Below, piece after piece: positions 1 to 7,917 of a DNA stretch of 64,000 nucleotides. Every line of letters begins with the position of its first letter. Within the stretch, counting starts at the first letter, position 1. The notes under the pieces were generated by a model, which searched no databases, was not told the origin of the DNA, and saw only the letters and a program-made list of their open reading frames with translations. Both the position numbers and the translations under genes were made by a program. The stretch comes from Pseudomonas oryzihabitans NBRC 102199 (lineage in GTDB: Bacteria; Pseudomonadota; Gammaproteobacteria; Pseudomonadales; Pseudomonadaceae), in assembly GCF_000730625.1 (NCBI RefSeq), contig NZ_BBIT01000009.1, positions 62,001 through 126,000 of the forward strand. Direction: 5' to 3'.

Positions 1-807
1 CCGGGCGTCGAGGCGGACGAAAACGCCGCCATGCTGGAGAACCTGGTCGCCGCAGTGCGTAGCGCTGGCGCGCCTCTGGCCCGCATCACCTTCGTCCAGG
101 GCGGCAAGATCTACGGCGCCCACCTGGGGGTGTACAAGACCCCAGCCCGCGAGGATGACAGCCGCCACTTCCCGCCCAACCTCTATTTCCGTCATGAAGA
201 CTTCGTGCGCAGCCTGGAGGCCGACGGCATCCGGTGGACCGCCCTGCGCCCCGACATCGTTATCGGCCACTCGCTGGGCTCGGCCATGAACCTCGGCAAC
301 CTGATCGGTCTCTATGGCGCGCTGTGCAAGGCGACCGGTACCGCCATGCAATTCCCCGGAACCGAGCAGGCCTATCGCGGCGCCTTGGTCAACGTCACCG
401 CCGCGCCGCTGCTGGGCGAAGCCGCGGTCTGGGCCGCCGAAGAGGAGCGCGATGGCGCCTTCAACCTCACCAACGGCGATATCTTTCGCTGGAGTCACGT
501 CTGGCCGCAGCTGGCCGACTGGTTCGGGCTGGACGTCGGCGAGCCGCAACCCATCTCCCTGGCCCAGCGCCTGACCGCGCTGAAGCCGGTCTGGCAGGCG
601 CTGGCGCAAGGGGAAGGACTGGCCGAGGCCGATCCCGAGCGGATCGCGCCCGGGGCCTTCGGCGACTTCATCTTCCATGTCGAGAAGGACGCCATCTTCG
701 ATGTGACCAAGGCGCGGCAGGCCGGCTTCGGGCAGATGGTCCTGAGATCGGACGAAGTCCTGCTCGCGCACCTGGAGGACATGCGTCGGCGGCGACTGAT
801 TCCCTGA
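1..807 (+). CDS. PRISE-type SDR family oxidoreductase (5' end outside window)
   Basis: Atypical short-chain dehydrogenase/reductase of the progesterone-5-beta-reductase/iridoid-synthase-like (PRISE) group, cytosolic NADPH-dependent enzymes that reduce activated double bonds. The frame is open to base 1, so the N-terminal half with the nucleotide-binding glycines lies outside; about 268 of a usual ~350 residues are visible. An in-frame ATG at 31 is internal, since homology-like sequence precedes it. Visible marks are the strand QGGKIYGAHLG, the box NLYFRHED that corresponds to the family NFYYxxED signature carrying the catalytic tyrosine, then ALRPDIVIGHS and a C-terminal NLTNGD segment. The substrate cannot be told. 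No operon partner is evident downstream; the next gene follows after 85 bases with its own ribosome binding site. Confidence 0.8.
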   Translation, partial: PGVEADENAAMLENLVAAVRSAGAPLARITFVQGGKIYGAHLGVYKTPAREDDSRHFPPNLYFRHEDFVRSLEADGIRWTALRPDIVIGHSLGSAMNLGNLIGLYGALCKATGTAMQFPGTEQAYRGALVNVTAAPLLGEAAVWAAEEERDGAFNLTNGDIFRWSHVWPQLADWFGLDVGEPQPISLAQRLTALKPVWQALAQGEGLAEADPERIAPGAFGDFIFHVEKDAIFDVTKARQAGFGQMVLRSDEVLLAHLEDMRRRRLIP

Positions 808-892
808 GGCATCCCGCTTCGTCCCGGGTGCGGGAAAACGCCCGGGACGACGTGCGGTCTCAACCCCAACGTCTCGCCATCGGAGTTCTACC

Positions 893-1432
893 TTGTACGC
901 CGACACCCTCACCTGGGGCCATGGCCCCCGCACCTTCGAAGTCTTTCTCGAGCCCACCTGCCCCTTTTCGGTCAAGGCCTTTAACAAGCTCGACGACCTG
1001 CTGGCCCAGGCCGGTCCGGATCGCATCACCCTGAAGATCCGCCTGCAATCCCAGCCCTGGCACCTGTTCTCCGGTGTGGTGGTGCGCTGCGTGCTGGCCG
1101 CCGCCACCCTCGATGGCGGCAAGGAGAGCGCCAAGGCGGTGCTGGCAGCAGTCGCTGCCCATCGCGAGGAATTCGAGTTCAAGGATCACGCCACCGGACC
1201 CAATCGCGACGCCACGCCCAACGACATCATTGCGCGCCTGGAAGGCTACAGCGGCCTGGCCCTGGCCGATGCCTTCGCCAATCCGGACCTGCAGCACGCC
1301 ATCAAGTGGCACTGCAAGTACGCCCGGCAGAACGGCATCCACGTCTCGCCGACCTTCATGATCGATGGCCTGGTGCAGCCCGACATCAGCAGCGGGGATT
1401 CGGTCGCGGACTGGCTCGCGCGGCTGGAGTGA
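893..1432 (+). CDS. DsbA-like thioredoxin-domain protein
   Basis: Thioredoxin-fold protein of the DsbA-like type, 179 residues. The start is TTG at 893, chosen because CGGAG lies 7 bases before it and no better start exists. Near the N-terminus the sequence EPTCPFS gives a single active-site cysteine (CPFS) in place of a CxxC pair, so if it is redox active it is a monothiol enzyme; it could also be a structural relative. No signal peptide is seen, so it should be cytoplasmic. A conserved cis-proline type loop is suggested by HVSPTFMIDG near residue 150. It stands alone between unrelated genes. Function beyond the fold is unknown. Confidence 0.7.
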   Translation: MYADTLTWGHGPRTFEVFLEPTCPFSVKAFNKLDDLLAQAGPDRITLKIRLQSQPWHLFSGVVVRCVLAAATLDGGKESAKAVLAAVAAHREEFEFKDHATGPNRDATPNDIIARLEGYSGLALADAFANPDLQHAIKWHCKYARQNGIHVSPTFMIDGLVQPDISSGDSVADWLARLE

Positions 1433-1545
1433 GCGCCGGGGCTCAGGATCGCGAGGAGGCATAGTCCGGTCCCTCGCGCTATGCTCGGCGGCTTCCCCTC
1501 GACCCGAGAAAGCCTCGTCATGGCCTGCCCTGCTGGAGCTCCATC

Positions 1546-1983
1546 CTGGAAGCCCTGAGCGTCTACCTGGGCCTGGCCGCCCTCGCCTTTGGCGGGGCCA
1601 CCCTGTTGCCCCTGCAATCGGAAGCGGCCCTCGCCGGGCTGCTGCTCACCGAGCGCTATGCCACGCCCCTCCTGCTGCTGGCCGCGACGCTGGGCAATGT
1701 CGCCGGCTCGACACTGAACTGGTGGCTGGGCACCCATCTCGAACGCTTTCGCCAACGCCGCTGGTTTCCGCTGTCGCCGGAGCGCCTGGCGCGCATCCAG
1801 GCGGCCTACCAGCGTTGGGGCTGGTGGTCGCTGCTGCTCAGTTGGACCCCTGTGATCGGCGATCCCCTGACCCTGGTGGCCGGGGTGATGCGCGAACCCC
1901 TGTGGCGCTTTCTAGTGGTGGTGAGCCTGGCCAAGGCCACGCGCTACGTCGTGGTCTGGGGTCTTACCCTGGGCTGGCAGTGA
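1546..1983 (+). CDS. YqaA family inner-membrane protein, non-ATG start
   Basis: Small integral membrane protein of the YqaA family (related to DedA/SNARE-associated membrane proteins), function unknown. Family marks are TLLPLQSEA early in the protein and LLSWTPVIGDPLTLVAG in the middle, with three to four hydrophobic segments. The start is a problem: the only usual start codon in frame is TTG at 1606, but the family N-terminus (an LEALS-type start followed by a first membrane segment) is readable upstream. CTG at 1546 lies 7 bases after TGGAG (1534-1538) and would give 145 residues, the normal length. An ATG at 1520 is in another frame and stops after 12 codons. The choice of 1546 is an inference; the C-terminal part is certain. 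Confidence 0.7.
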   Translation: MEALSVYLGLAALAFGGATLLPLQSEAALAGLLLTERYATPLLLLAATLGNVAGSTLNWWLGTHLERFRQRRWFPLSPERLARIQAAYQRWGWWSLLLSWTPVIGDPLTLVAGVMREPLWRFLVVVSLAKATRYVVVWGLTLGWQ

Positions 1984-2061
1984 TCGAGCCCAGCAGGCAA
2001 AGGTCCGGCGGTCCCTGCCATCCAGACCTCTCGATGCGCTACCGAAACATCGAGCGCGCAC

Positions 2062-2835
2062 TCAACCGGCCTGACGGGTCCGCTGGCCCAGCCAGCCCGC
2101 CTCGACGGCGGCCAGGTCGGCGCGTGGGATGAGTTGCGCAGGAATGCAGCTGCAGCGCGACAGATTGAAGACCTGGCGGCCCGCGGCGGTCATGACGTCC
2201 TGCATGACCTTGAGCCCCGGCAGGATACGGTTGTGCAGATGCTCGTCCAGACCACAGGGCGATCTCGCGTCCGCGCCGCCTTCGTAGAAGCGTGGGGCCC
2301 GGGCATTGAGGTCGACACCGGCCAGATAGATCCTGGTAAAGCCCAGGTGATAGGCCAGTTGCAGGGCGATGAAGGCAACGGTCCGGACATCGAAGATGCC
2401 GTAGTCCATGTCCCGGCTGAAGCCGATGTCGCGCGCTCGGCGACTGAGCAGGGTGAGCGTGCGTTCGGCCTGGTCGCGCTCCAGCCCGAGGTAGTGTTCC
2501 AGCCGGGTACTGGGCGCTCGTTTCAAAGCGTGAGCCTTGGCCTGCCGGCTTTCCGCCAGGCTTTCGATCGCCGTCGGCCACAATGCCAGCCGCTGCGCCT
2601 GCTCGAGCCCGCATTCATAGAGCTCAGGTTGCTGCTCGGCAAAGCTCAGGTCGCTGCAGACGTAAAAGAGCGGACGGATGCCGCTCCCGCTCAGCTTGGC
2701 GATGGCACCGTTCATGGTGATGATCGGCACGTCCTGCCAGGCGTCCAGGTTGAGTTCGGCAGCCGAAGGTCCGGAGGCCAGCAGGAGCACCGGACCCCGG
2801 TGACTGTTGCGCAGGGGCGCGAAGTCCTGGCTCAC
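2062..2835 (-). CDS. MptE-like / DUF115-related protein
   Basis: Protein of 257 residues resembling the 6-hydroxymethylpterin diphosphokinase MptE-like (DUF115-related) group, whose bacterial members are often found with surface-polysaccharide or flagellin glycosylation genes. Visible marks: LLLASGPSAAEL near the N-terminus (the GPS nucleotide or sugar-binding loop), PIITMNGAI, a YVCSD strand, and FTRIYLAGVDLN in the C-terminal half, a typical strand-loop of this fold. No signal peptide or membrane segment. Start is GTG at 2835, overlapping the TGA of a 24-codon upstream ORF as GTGA, which suggests translational coupling. A role in lipopolysaccharide or glycan biosynthesis is only a guess. 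Confidence 0.55.
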   Translation of the reverse strand: MSQDFAPLRNSHRGPVLLLASGPSAAELNLDAWQDVPIITMNGAIAKLSGSGIRPLFYVCSDLSFAEQQPELYECGLEQAQRLALWPTAIESLAESRQAKAHALKRAPSTRLEHYLGLERDQAERTLTLLSRRARDIGFSRDMDYGIFDVRTVAFIALQLAYHLGFTRIYLAGVDLNARAPRFYEGGADARSPCGLDEHLHNRILPGLKVMQDVMTAAGRQVFNLSRCSCIPAQLIPRADLAAVEAGWLGQRTRQAG

Positions 2836-2906
2836 AGCAGCGAGCCACCTGGACGCGCGGCATTGAGGACTTTGGACAGGCGGTTTGAAAGCTGCTCGAT
2901 TGGCAT
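2832..2906 (-). CDS. 24-codon ORF coupled to the MptE-like gene
   Basis: Short ORF with ATG at 2906, 8 bases after a GGAG site, reading MPIEQLSNRLSKVLN and ending in GGSLL before a TGA that overlaps the GTG of the next gene. It has a good ribosome site and protein-like amphipathic sequence. It may be a leader peptide, or the true N-terminus of the MptE-like protein joined by a frameshift. Evidence is position and composition only. Confidence 0.4.
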   Translation of the reverse strand: MPIEQLSNRLSKVLNAARPGGSLL

Positions 2907-3364
2907 GCCATCAGCTCCCTATCGGCAATGACGAAGGTTATTAGTCATACATATTCGACGGCGCCGATAAAAAAGTAACCGGGCACCCTCATGAATGACG
3001 CTACCAACGCTACGTTTTGCCGCTTAGGACTCACTTAAGGTGCCTGTACCAAATGTGGTGCCCATAGCAATTAGATGACTTGTTTGTGAGCCAGTAGGAG
3101 CCAAGGCGGCCCAGGGCCTGGAACGATCCGAAGATCCGCCCTGCCCCCACCGGCATCGCGGACTACCTATTGCCCCTTAGCGGAGATGCCGCTCCTATGC
3201 TCAGGAATACCGCGCGGAGAGGCGCCATTCGCGCAGGGCCTCGACCGCTCGCGAATGGCCCTCACCAAGCATGGCAGGGTCACAGGGCTGGAATTTGCCG
3301 CCAACCGCACTGTGCCTGCACGAGCGCGGTGGACAGGCGCGAGGACTGACGCCTCGCCGGCGAA
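2907..3364. other. Intergenic region without a recognisable gene
   Basis: No supported ORF on either strand. The part just before 2906 should hold the promoter of the minus-strand MptE-like unit (an AT-rich stretch lies around 2930-2975). A GCGAGG/CCTCGC hairpin at about 3339-3357 follows the stop of the hydroxyisourate hydrolase gene but has no T-run, so it is only a weak terminator candidate. Confidence 0.5.
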
Positions 3365-3763
3365 CTAGGAACCGCGGTAGGTGCTGAAGCCATAGGGGCT
3401 GAGCAACAGCGGGATATGGTAGTGCTGCTCCGGCTGGGTGACGTCGAACACCACCGGGATCTCGGGGAAGAAGGCGCTGCGGCCCTGCTGGCGATAATAG
3501 TCGCCGGTCTTGAAGACCACGCGGTATTCCCCCTTCTCGAAGGTCTTTTCCTTGGGAAACAGCGCCGGCACCCGGCCCTGCTCGTTGGTGACCTCTTCCG
3601 CCAGCGGCTGCCAGCCCTGCCCCACCTGACGTTCCAGGGTCACATGTACGCCGGCCGATGGCTTGCCGTCTTCCAGGTTGAGCACATGGACACTCAGGGG
3701 ATTGGGTGCGGCGACCGCGAAGCCGGACAGGGCCAGGCCAGACAACAGCACGAACGTCTTCAT
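3365..3763 (-). CDS. uraH: Periplasmic 5-hydroxyisourate hydrolase (transthyretin-like)
   Basis: Hydrolyses 5-hydroxyisourate, the product of urate oxidation, in the purine degradation pathway. The 132-residue protein begins with a Sec signal peptide (MKTFVLLSG...AVAA), so it should work in the periplasm as in several other proteobacteria. Family marks are LSVHVLNLEDGKP at the mature N-terminus (catalytic His), the TNEQGR region with its Arg, and the C-terminal YRGS tetrapeptide that defines the family. ATG 3763 is preferred over the upstream TTG at 3778 because AAGGAG lies 7 bases before it. It follows the GlcG/HbpS-like gene by 11 bases on the same strand, so the two are very probably co-transcribed. 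Confidence 0.9.
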   Translation of the reverse strand: MKTFVLLSGLALSGFAVAAPNPLSVHVLNLEDGKPSAGVHVTLERQVGQGWQPLAEEVTNEQGRVPALFPKEKTFEKGEYRVVFKTGDYYRQQGRSAFFPEIPVVFDVTQPEQHYHIPLLLSPYGFSTYRGS

Positions 3764-3774
3764 GAAAATCTCCT

Positions 3775-4251
3775 TCAAGGATGGGAGGTGAGGTTGAGGT
3801 GTTCAGCGGCCGCCAGCGCACAGCGCTCATCCGCCCCGCCACCGCCGGCACCGGCGATGCCCAGGGCGCCGACCAGCTGGTCGCCTTCGTAGAGGGGGAT
3901 GCCACCGCCCAGCAGCAGCAATTCGGGCAGGGTGACGAGATTGGCCGCATCCGGGTTCTGCCGAGCGCGCTCGGCCAGCGCCTGCGACGGGGTGCGGGTG
4001 GACAGGGCGGTAAAGGCCTTGCGCCGCGCCGCCTCGGCGTTGTGCGGTCCGATGCGGGTATCGCGTTGCAGGAGGATCAGTTGACCGCTGCGGTCGAGCA
4101 CCGCCAGCGCGGCGCTGCAGGGCGCGGCCTGCGCCAGACGCTGCGCGGCAGCAAGGTCGAGATCGGGGTGCTGCGGCAGCGCCGCCTGCGCCTGACCGAG
4201 CAAGGCAGCGCCCAGCAGCGTGACGGTTAGGGAAGAAAGAAAGCGCGACAT
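3775..4251 (-). CDS. GlcG/HbpS-like heme-binding family protein, exported
   Basis: Member of the GlcG/HbpS (DUF336) family, small proteins that bind heme or act near glycolate and diol catabolism enzymes. The ATG at 4251 gives 158 residues with a clear signal peptide (SRFLSSLTVTLLG...QAQA), then LDLAAAQRLAQAA, the family strand ALAVLDRSGQLILLQRD, and the glycine-rich LLLLGGGIPLYEGDQLVGALGIAGAGGGGADE core typical of the fold. Probably periplasmic. It is the first gene of a two-gene unit with hydroxyisourate hydrolase. Whether it binds heme cannot be told from sequence. A near-perfect 18-bp palindrome sits 36 bases upstream of the start. Confidence 0.8.
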   Translation of the reverse strand: MSRFLSSLTVTLLGAALLGQAQAALPQHPDLDLAAAQRLAQAAPCSAALAVLDRSGQLILLQRDTRIGPHNAEAARRKAFTALSTRTPSQALAERARQNPDAANLVTLPELLLLGGGIPLYEGDQLVGALGIAGAGGGGADERCALAAAEHLNLTSHP

Positions 4252-4286
4252 GATTCGAGGTCCGGGAAATGACCTCGCCAAATTAT

Positions 4287-4304
4287 CCTGATCGTTCGGT
4301 CAGG
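4287..4304. promoter_or_regulatory. TetR-type operator candidate before glcG-uraH
   Basis: CCTGATCG-TTCGGTCAGG is an 18-bp palindrome with a single mismatched pair (4292/4299). The TGAxCGxxCGxTCA core resembles operators of NemR-like TetR repressors. It lies between the GlcG/HbpS-like gene and the divergent aldolase operon, closer to the former. No TetR gene is in the window. Confidence 0.45.
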
Positions 4305-4550
4305 AACGGGTACTGCGGGATGACAATTTTGTCAGAAGGATCAGCGGGATAGCTGGCCGGATTCGACAGGCATCACTCTTTACCCATGGCTTGAACATTC
4401 GTCCCTTCAGACACGTGAAGGCGCCGCGCCGCCGTTACGTTTATCCGTCTATATTGCCGAGCAACCCGATTCGACCGTTGCCTCGCAAATGGCCTATTGC
4501 TTTCCGAAAACGCACCCGCTCATCGAACGCGCAAAATCGTCAGACCACTA

Positions 4551-4599
4551 TTGATCGATTAGATCAAAACATGCTTTATTGTGATCAGAACAATCACAA
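4551..4599. promoter_or_regulatory. Paired palindromes before the sugar-acid operon
   Basis: Two perfect inverted repeats: TTGATC-N5-GATCAA at 4551-4567 and TTGTGAT-N7-ATCACAA at 4579-4599, centres 30 bp apart (about three helical turns). They share a direct repeat GATCA(A/G)AACA at 4562-4571 and 4583-4592, spaced 21 bp. The second overlaps the ribosome binding site of the aldolase gene (AAGG at 4598). Likely operators for the DeoR-family repressor encoded at the end of the operon. Confidence 0.55.
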
Positions 4600-4606
4600 G
4601 GTAGGC

Positions 4607-5488
4607 ATGACCATGAAATTCCGCGGCATCGTTCCCGCCCTCGTTACCCCTTTTGACGCCCAGCAACGTGTCGATGAAAACGCTTTGCACGGTTTGATCG
4701 AAAACCTGATCGGCGCTGGCGTCCATGGCCTGTTCGTACTGGGCACCAATGGCGAATTCTTCGCGCTCTCCGAAGCCGAGAAGCTGCGTATCGCCGAGCT
4801 TACCGTAGACGCCGCGGATGGCCGGGTCCCGGTCGTGGCCGGTACCGGTGCCTTCGCCACGCATGAAGTGATTGAACTGAACAAAAAGATGGCGGATCGC
4901 GGTGTTGATGCCCTGTCGGTGATCACGCCCTACTTCAATGCCGTCAGCCAGAAAGAGCTGATCACGCATTACGAAGCCATTGGCGACGCCTCCCCGCTGC
5001 CGCTCATGCTCTACAACATTCCGGCCAAGACCGGCATGTCGATCGGCATCGGCGCTGTCGCCACTCTGAGCCAGCACCCGCAGATCAAGGGCATCAAGGA
5101 CAGCGCCGGCAACTTCGACGCCCTGGTGCAGATGATGAAGTACCGCAGCGACGACTTCGCCGTCTTCGCCGGTACCGACTCCCTCATCTACTGGAACCTG
5201 CTGGCCGGCGGCGATGGCGCCGTGGCCGCCACCGCCAATGCCGTGCCCCAGGTGGTCATGACCATCTGGAACGCCTTCCAGGCCGACGACCACGCCACCG
5301 CCCGCGCCGCCCAGGAAAAGCTGCGGCCGCTGCGCGATGCCTTCGCCCTGGGCACCATGCCGTCGGTGCTTAAAAAGGCCGCCGACCTGCTCAACGTCCC
5401 GGTCGGTCCCTGCCGCGCCCCGGTGGCAGCGCTGGACGAAGCCACCGTACACAAGCTCGAAGGCCTGCTGGCCATCTACCGCGACTGA
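4607..5488 (+). CDS. DapA/NAL family aldolase of a sugar-acid operon
   Basis: Class I aldolase of the dihydrodipicolinate synthase/N-acetylneuraminate lyase family, 293 residues, cytosolic. With ATG 4607 as residue 1, the Schiff-base lysine is K164 in GIKDSAGN, the catalytic tyrosine Y136 in LMLYNIP, and the carboxylate-binding loop is G46-TNGE. The second Thr of the DapA TT pair is replaced by Asn, which fits a catabolic paralogue better than lysine biosynthesis. The frame is open far upstream to 4391, but that region holds the operator palindromes, and AAGG precedes 4607. It heads an operon with alcohol dehydrogenase, acid-sugar kinase and PdxA2 genes, so it probably splits a 2-keto-3-deoxy-type sugar acid to pyruvate plus an aldehyde. 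Substrate unknown. Confidence 0.85.
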   Translation: MTMKFRGIVPALVTPFDAQQRVDENALHGLIENLIGAGVHGLFVLGTNGEFFALSEAEKLRIAELTVDAADGRVPVVAGTGAFATHEVIELNKKMADRGVDALSVITPYFNAVSQKELITHYEAIGDASPLPLMLYNIPAKTGMSIGIGAVATLSQHPQIKGIKDSAGNFDALVQMMKYRSDDFAVFAGTDSLIYWNLLAGGDGAVAATANAVPQVVMTIWNAFQADDHATARAAQEKLRPLRDAFALGTMPSVLKKAADLLNVPVGPCRAPVAALDEATVHKLEGLLAIYRD

Positions 5489-5500
5489 TCCGGAGCGCCC

Positions 5501-6667
5501 ATGTCCCTCTATCATTTCCAGACCGTCAAACACCTGGTTCACGGCGCTGGCGCCCTGGATCAGCTCGGCGACAAGCTCGCCCTCCTCGACGTCCCGCTGC
5601 GCCGCGTAGTGCTGGTCACCCAGAACGCCATGCACGGCCTGGGCGTGACCGAGCGCGTCAAGGCGCAACTAGCCGCCCGCGACATCGAGGTGGCCGTGAT
5701 CGACAACGTCGAGATCGAGCCCACCCTGGAGAACATCGAGCAGGTCTTTCGCGAGCAGGTCGCGCCGCGCCAACCCGACGCCCTGCTCGCCATCGGCGGC
5801 GGCTCGGTGCTGGACGCCGCCAAGTTGTTTGCGGTCATGCTCACCAACGAGCAGTCGCTCAGATCCATGCTGGGTATCGACCAGGTGGCCCGCGCCGGGC
5901 TGCCCACCGTGCTGGTGCCGACCACTGCCGGCACCGGCTCGGAAGTGACCCCCAATGCCATCGTCACCCTGCCCGACGAAGAGCTGAAGGTGGGCGTGGT
6001 CAGCCGCCACCTGCTGCCCGCCCTGGTCCTGCTCGATCCGCTGCTGACCCTGAGCCTGCCTAAGGCCATCACCGCGGCTACCGGGATGGACGCCTTCACC
6101 CATTCCCTGGAGTCCTTCATCTCCAACAAGGCCAACCCGGTCAGCGATACCTTCGCCTTGGAGTCCATGCGCCTGATCGCCGGCAGCATCGTCGAGGCCT
6201 ATCAGCAGCCGGATTCGGTACCGGCCCGCAGCGATATGCTGCTCGGCTCCACCTATGGCGGCGTGGCCCTGACCGCCGCCGGCACGGCCGCCGTGCATGC
6301 CCTGGCCTATCCCCTGGGCGGCAAGTTCCATGTCACCCACGGCGTGGCCAACGCCATGCTGCTGCCCCATGTCATGGCCTTCAACCTGGACAGTTGCGCG
6401 CCACGCCTGAAGCGCGCCGCCCTGGTCTGCGGCCTGGCCCGCGAGGAGGACAGCGACGAAGCCGCCGCGCACAAACTGATCGAGCAGATCGCCGCCTGGA
6501 CCGCCACCCTGGAGATTCCGCAGGACCTGGCCGCCTTTGGTGTCCGCGAGGAACACCTGCCAGAGATGGCCGTGGCGGCATCCAAGGTCACCCGGCTAAT
6601 GGTCAACAATCCCAAGCCGCTGAGCCTGGACGACATCCAGGCGCTGTACCGGCGCCTGCTGCCATGA
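5501..6667 (+). CDS. Iron-containing alcohol dehydrogenase (group III)
   Basis: NAD(P)-dependent group III alcohol dehydrogenase, 388 residues, cytosolic. The N-terminal half has the nucleotide-binding GGGSVLDAAK and TTAGTGSEVT loops; the metal site is intact with D197 and H201 in DAFTHS, H266 in HALAYPLGG and H280 in THG, the same spacing as in lactaldehyde reductase-like enzymes. ATG 5501 follows GGAG by 7 bases and starts 12 bases after the aldolase gene. It probably reduces or oxidises the aldehyde linked to the aldolase step, or a four-carbon hydroxy aldehyde before the kinase. Its stop codon overlaps the kinase start as ATGA. Confidence 0.85.
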   Translation: MSLYHFQTVKHLVHGAGALDQLGDKLALLDVPLRRVVLVTQNAMHGLGVTERVKAQLAARDIEVAVIDNVEIEPTLENIEQVFREQVAPRQPDALLAIGGGSVLDAAKLFAVMLTNEQSLRSMLGIDQVARAGLPTVLVPTTAGTGSEVTPNAIVTLPDEELKVGVVSRHLLPALVLLDPLLTLSLPKAITAATGMDAFTHSLESFISNKANPVSDTFALESMRLIAGSIVEAYQQPDSVPARSDMLLGSTYGGVALTAAGTAAVHALAYPLGGKFHVTHGVANAMLLPHVMAFNLDSCAPRLKRAALVCGLAREEDSDEAAAHKLIEQIAAWTATLEIPQDLAAFGVREEHLPEMAVAASKVTRLMVNNPKPLSLDDIQALYRRLLP

Positions 6668-7917
6668 CCCGCCTGCTGATCCTGGCCGACGATCTCAGCG
6701 GCGCCGCCGACTGCGCTCTGGGCTTCGCCAAGGCCCAGGCGACCCGGGTGCTGCTCGACGCCGAGGCCCTGGATGCCCAGGCGCCGGTGACGGCACTGGA
6801 TCTGGACAGCCGTCGACTGGATGCGCGTGCGGCGGCCGCGCGCCATGCCGCACTGCTCGGGCACCCGGCGTTGGCGGGCGCCGCGCTCTACAAGAAGATC
6901 GACTCCACCCTGCGTGGCAATGTCGCCGCCGAGGTAGCGGCCCTTACCCCGCGTGGCCTGGCCCTGGTCGCGCCCGCCTACCCGGCACTGGGCCGCACGA
7001 CCCAGGGTGGCCTCCAGTACCTGGACGGCGTACCGGTCGACCAGACCGATGTCTGGCGCAACGAGGGCCTGACCGGTAGCGCCGACCTGGTCGCTCAACT
7101 GACCGATCACGGCATCAGCTGTGCGCGGCTCGATATCGCCACCCTGCGTCAGCCGGTGGCCCTGGCCGCCGCCCTGCGCCGCGCGCTGGACAGTGGTCTG
7201 CCCGCGCTGGTCTGCGACGCCGAGCGTCAAACGGACCTCGAGGCGCTGGGCCGGGCTTCCGCGCCCCTGGCGCAGCAACTGTTCTGGGTCGGTTCGGCAG
7301 GTCTCGCCGAAGCGCTGCCCGCTGCCCTGGGCCTGACCGGCCATACCGCACTCCGCCCTCCAAGCGACGGCCCGATCCTTACGGTGGTGGGCAGCATGTC
7401 CCGGCACTCCCAGGCCCAGGCCGAACGTCTGGTGGCGGGAAGCGGCCAACACTGGCAGCGGCTGGCCCCTGCCTGGCTGCTGGAGCCGCAGCGCGCCGCC
7501 GAGCGTACCGCGCTGGCCACGGCCCTCGCTCGGCAACTCGCCCGCGGCGAAGACGTCCTGGTGAGTCTTGACCAGCAGGCCCGAGACCCGCGCCAGGCCG
7601 TGGCCCTGAGCCAGGCCCTGGCCGAACTGCTGCAGCCCGCCCTGCAGGAGTCCGCCGCCCTCATGGCCACCGGCGGCGAAACCGCTCGCGCCCTGCTCGC
7701 CCAGGCCGGCATCACCGCGCTGGACCTGCACGGCGCCCTCGCGCCGGGCGTGGCCCTGGCCAGTACCTGCTGGCATGGTCGCGCCCTGCGGGTCGTGACC
7801 AAGGCCGGCGGCTTCGGCCAACCCGACACCCTCCTCGACGCCTGGCGCCACCTGCGCGCCAGCCTACCCGCACAGGCCGCCCCGGCCTCCCTGCAGAAGG
7901 AAGCCCACCATGTCTGA
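6664..7917 (+). CDS. Four-carbon acid sugar kinase (DUF1537, DtnK/OtnK-like)
   Basis: ATP-dependent kinase of the four-carbon acid sugar kinase family (SBD_N plus NBD_C domains), 417 residues. Family members phosphorylate D-threonate, L-threonate or erythronate at C4. Marks: ILADDLSGAADC at residues 6-17, KKIDSTLRGN near residue 77, and the C-terminal ATGGETARALL nucleotide loop near 336. ATG 6664 overlaps the alcohol dehydrogenase stop as ATGA; a longer open frame from 6394 runs inside that gene and is not used. Directly followed by a PdxA2-like gene, the pairing known for the D-threonate and D-erythronate routes to dihydroxyacetone phosphate. The exact substrate cannot be told. Confidence 0.85.
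   Translation: MTRLLILADDLSGAADCALGFAKAQATRVLLDAEALDAQAPVTALDLDSRRLDARAAAARHAALLGHPALAGAALYKKIDSTLRGNVAAEVAALTPRGLALVAPAYPALGRTTQGGLQYLDGVPVDQTDVWRNEGLTGSADLVAQLTDHGISCARLDIATLRQPVALAAALRRALDSGLPALVCDAERQTDLEALGRASAPLAQQLFWVGSAGLAEALPAALGLTGHTALRPPSDGPILTVVGSMSRHSQAQAERLVAGSGQHWQRLAPAWLLEPQRAAERTALATALARQLARGEDVLVSLDQQARDPRQAVALSQALAELLQPALQESAALMATGGETARALLAQAGITALDLHGALAPGVALASTCWHGRALRVVTKAGGFGQPDTLLDAWRHLRASLPAQAAPASLQKEAHHV

Noticed and set aside
3186-3368. 60-codon open frame on the plus strand
   Set aside because: Opposite strand to the hydroxyisourate hydrolase 3' region with no family match or ribosome site.
4391-4606. N-terminal extension of the DapA-family aldolase
   Set aside because: The extra 72 residues are basic and unlike the family, and the stretch holds the operator palindromes and the ribosome site.
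6307-7851. 514-codon antisense open frame over the alcohol dehydrogenase and kinase genes
   Set aside because: Composition-driven shadow in high-GC DNA; the sense strand has complete enzyme motifs.
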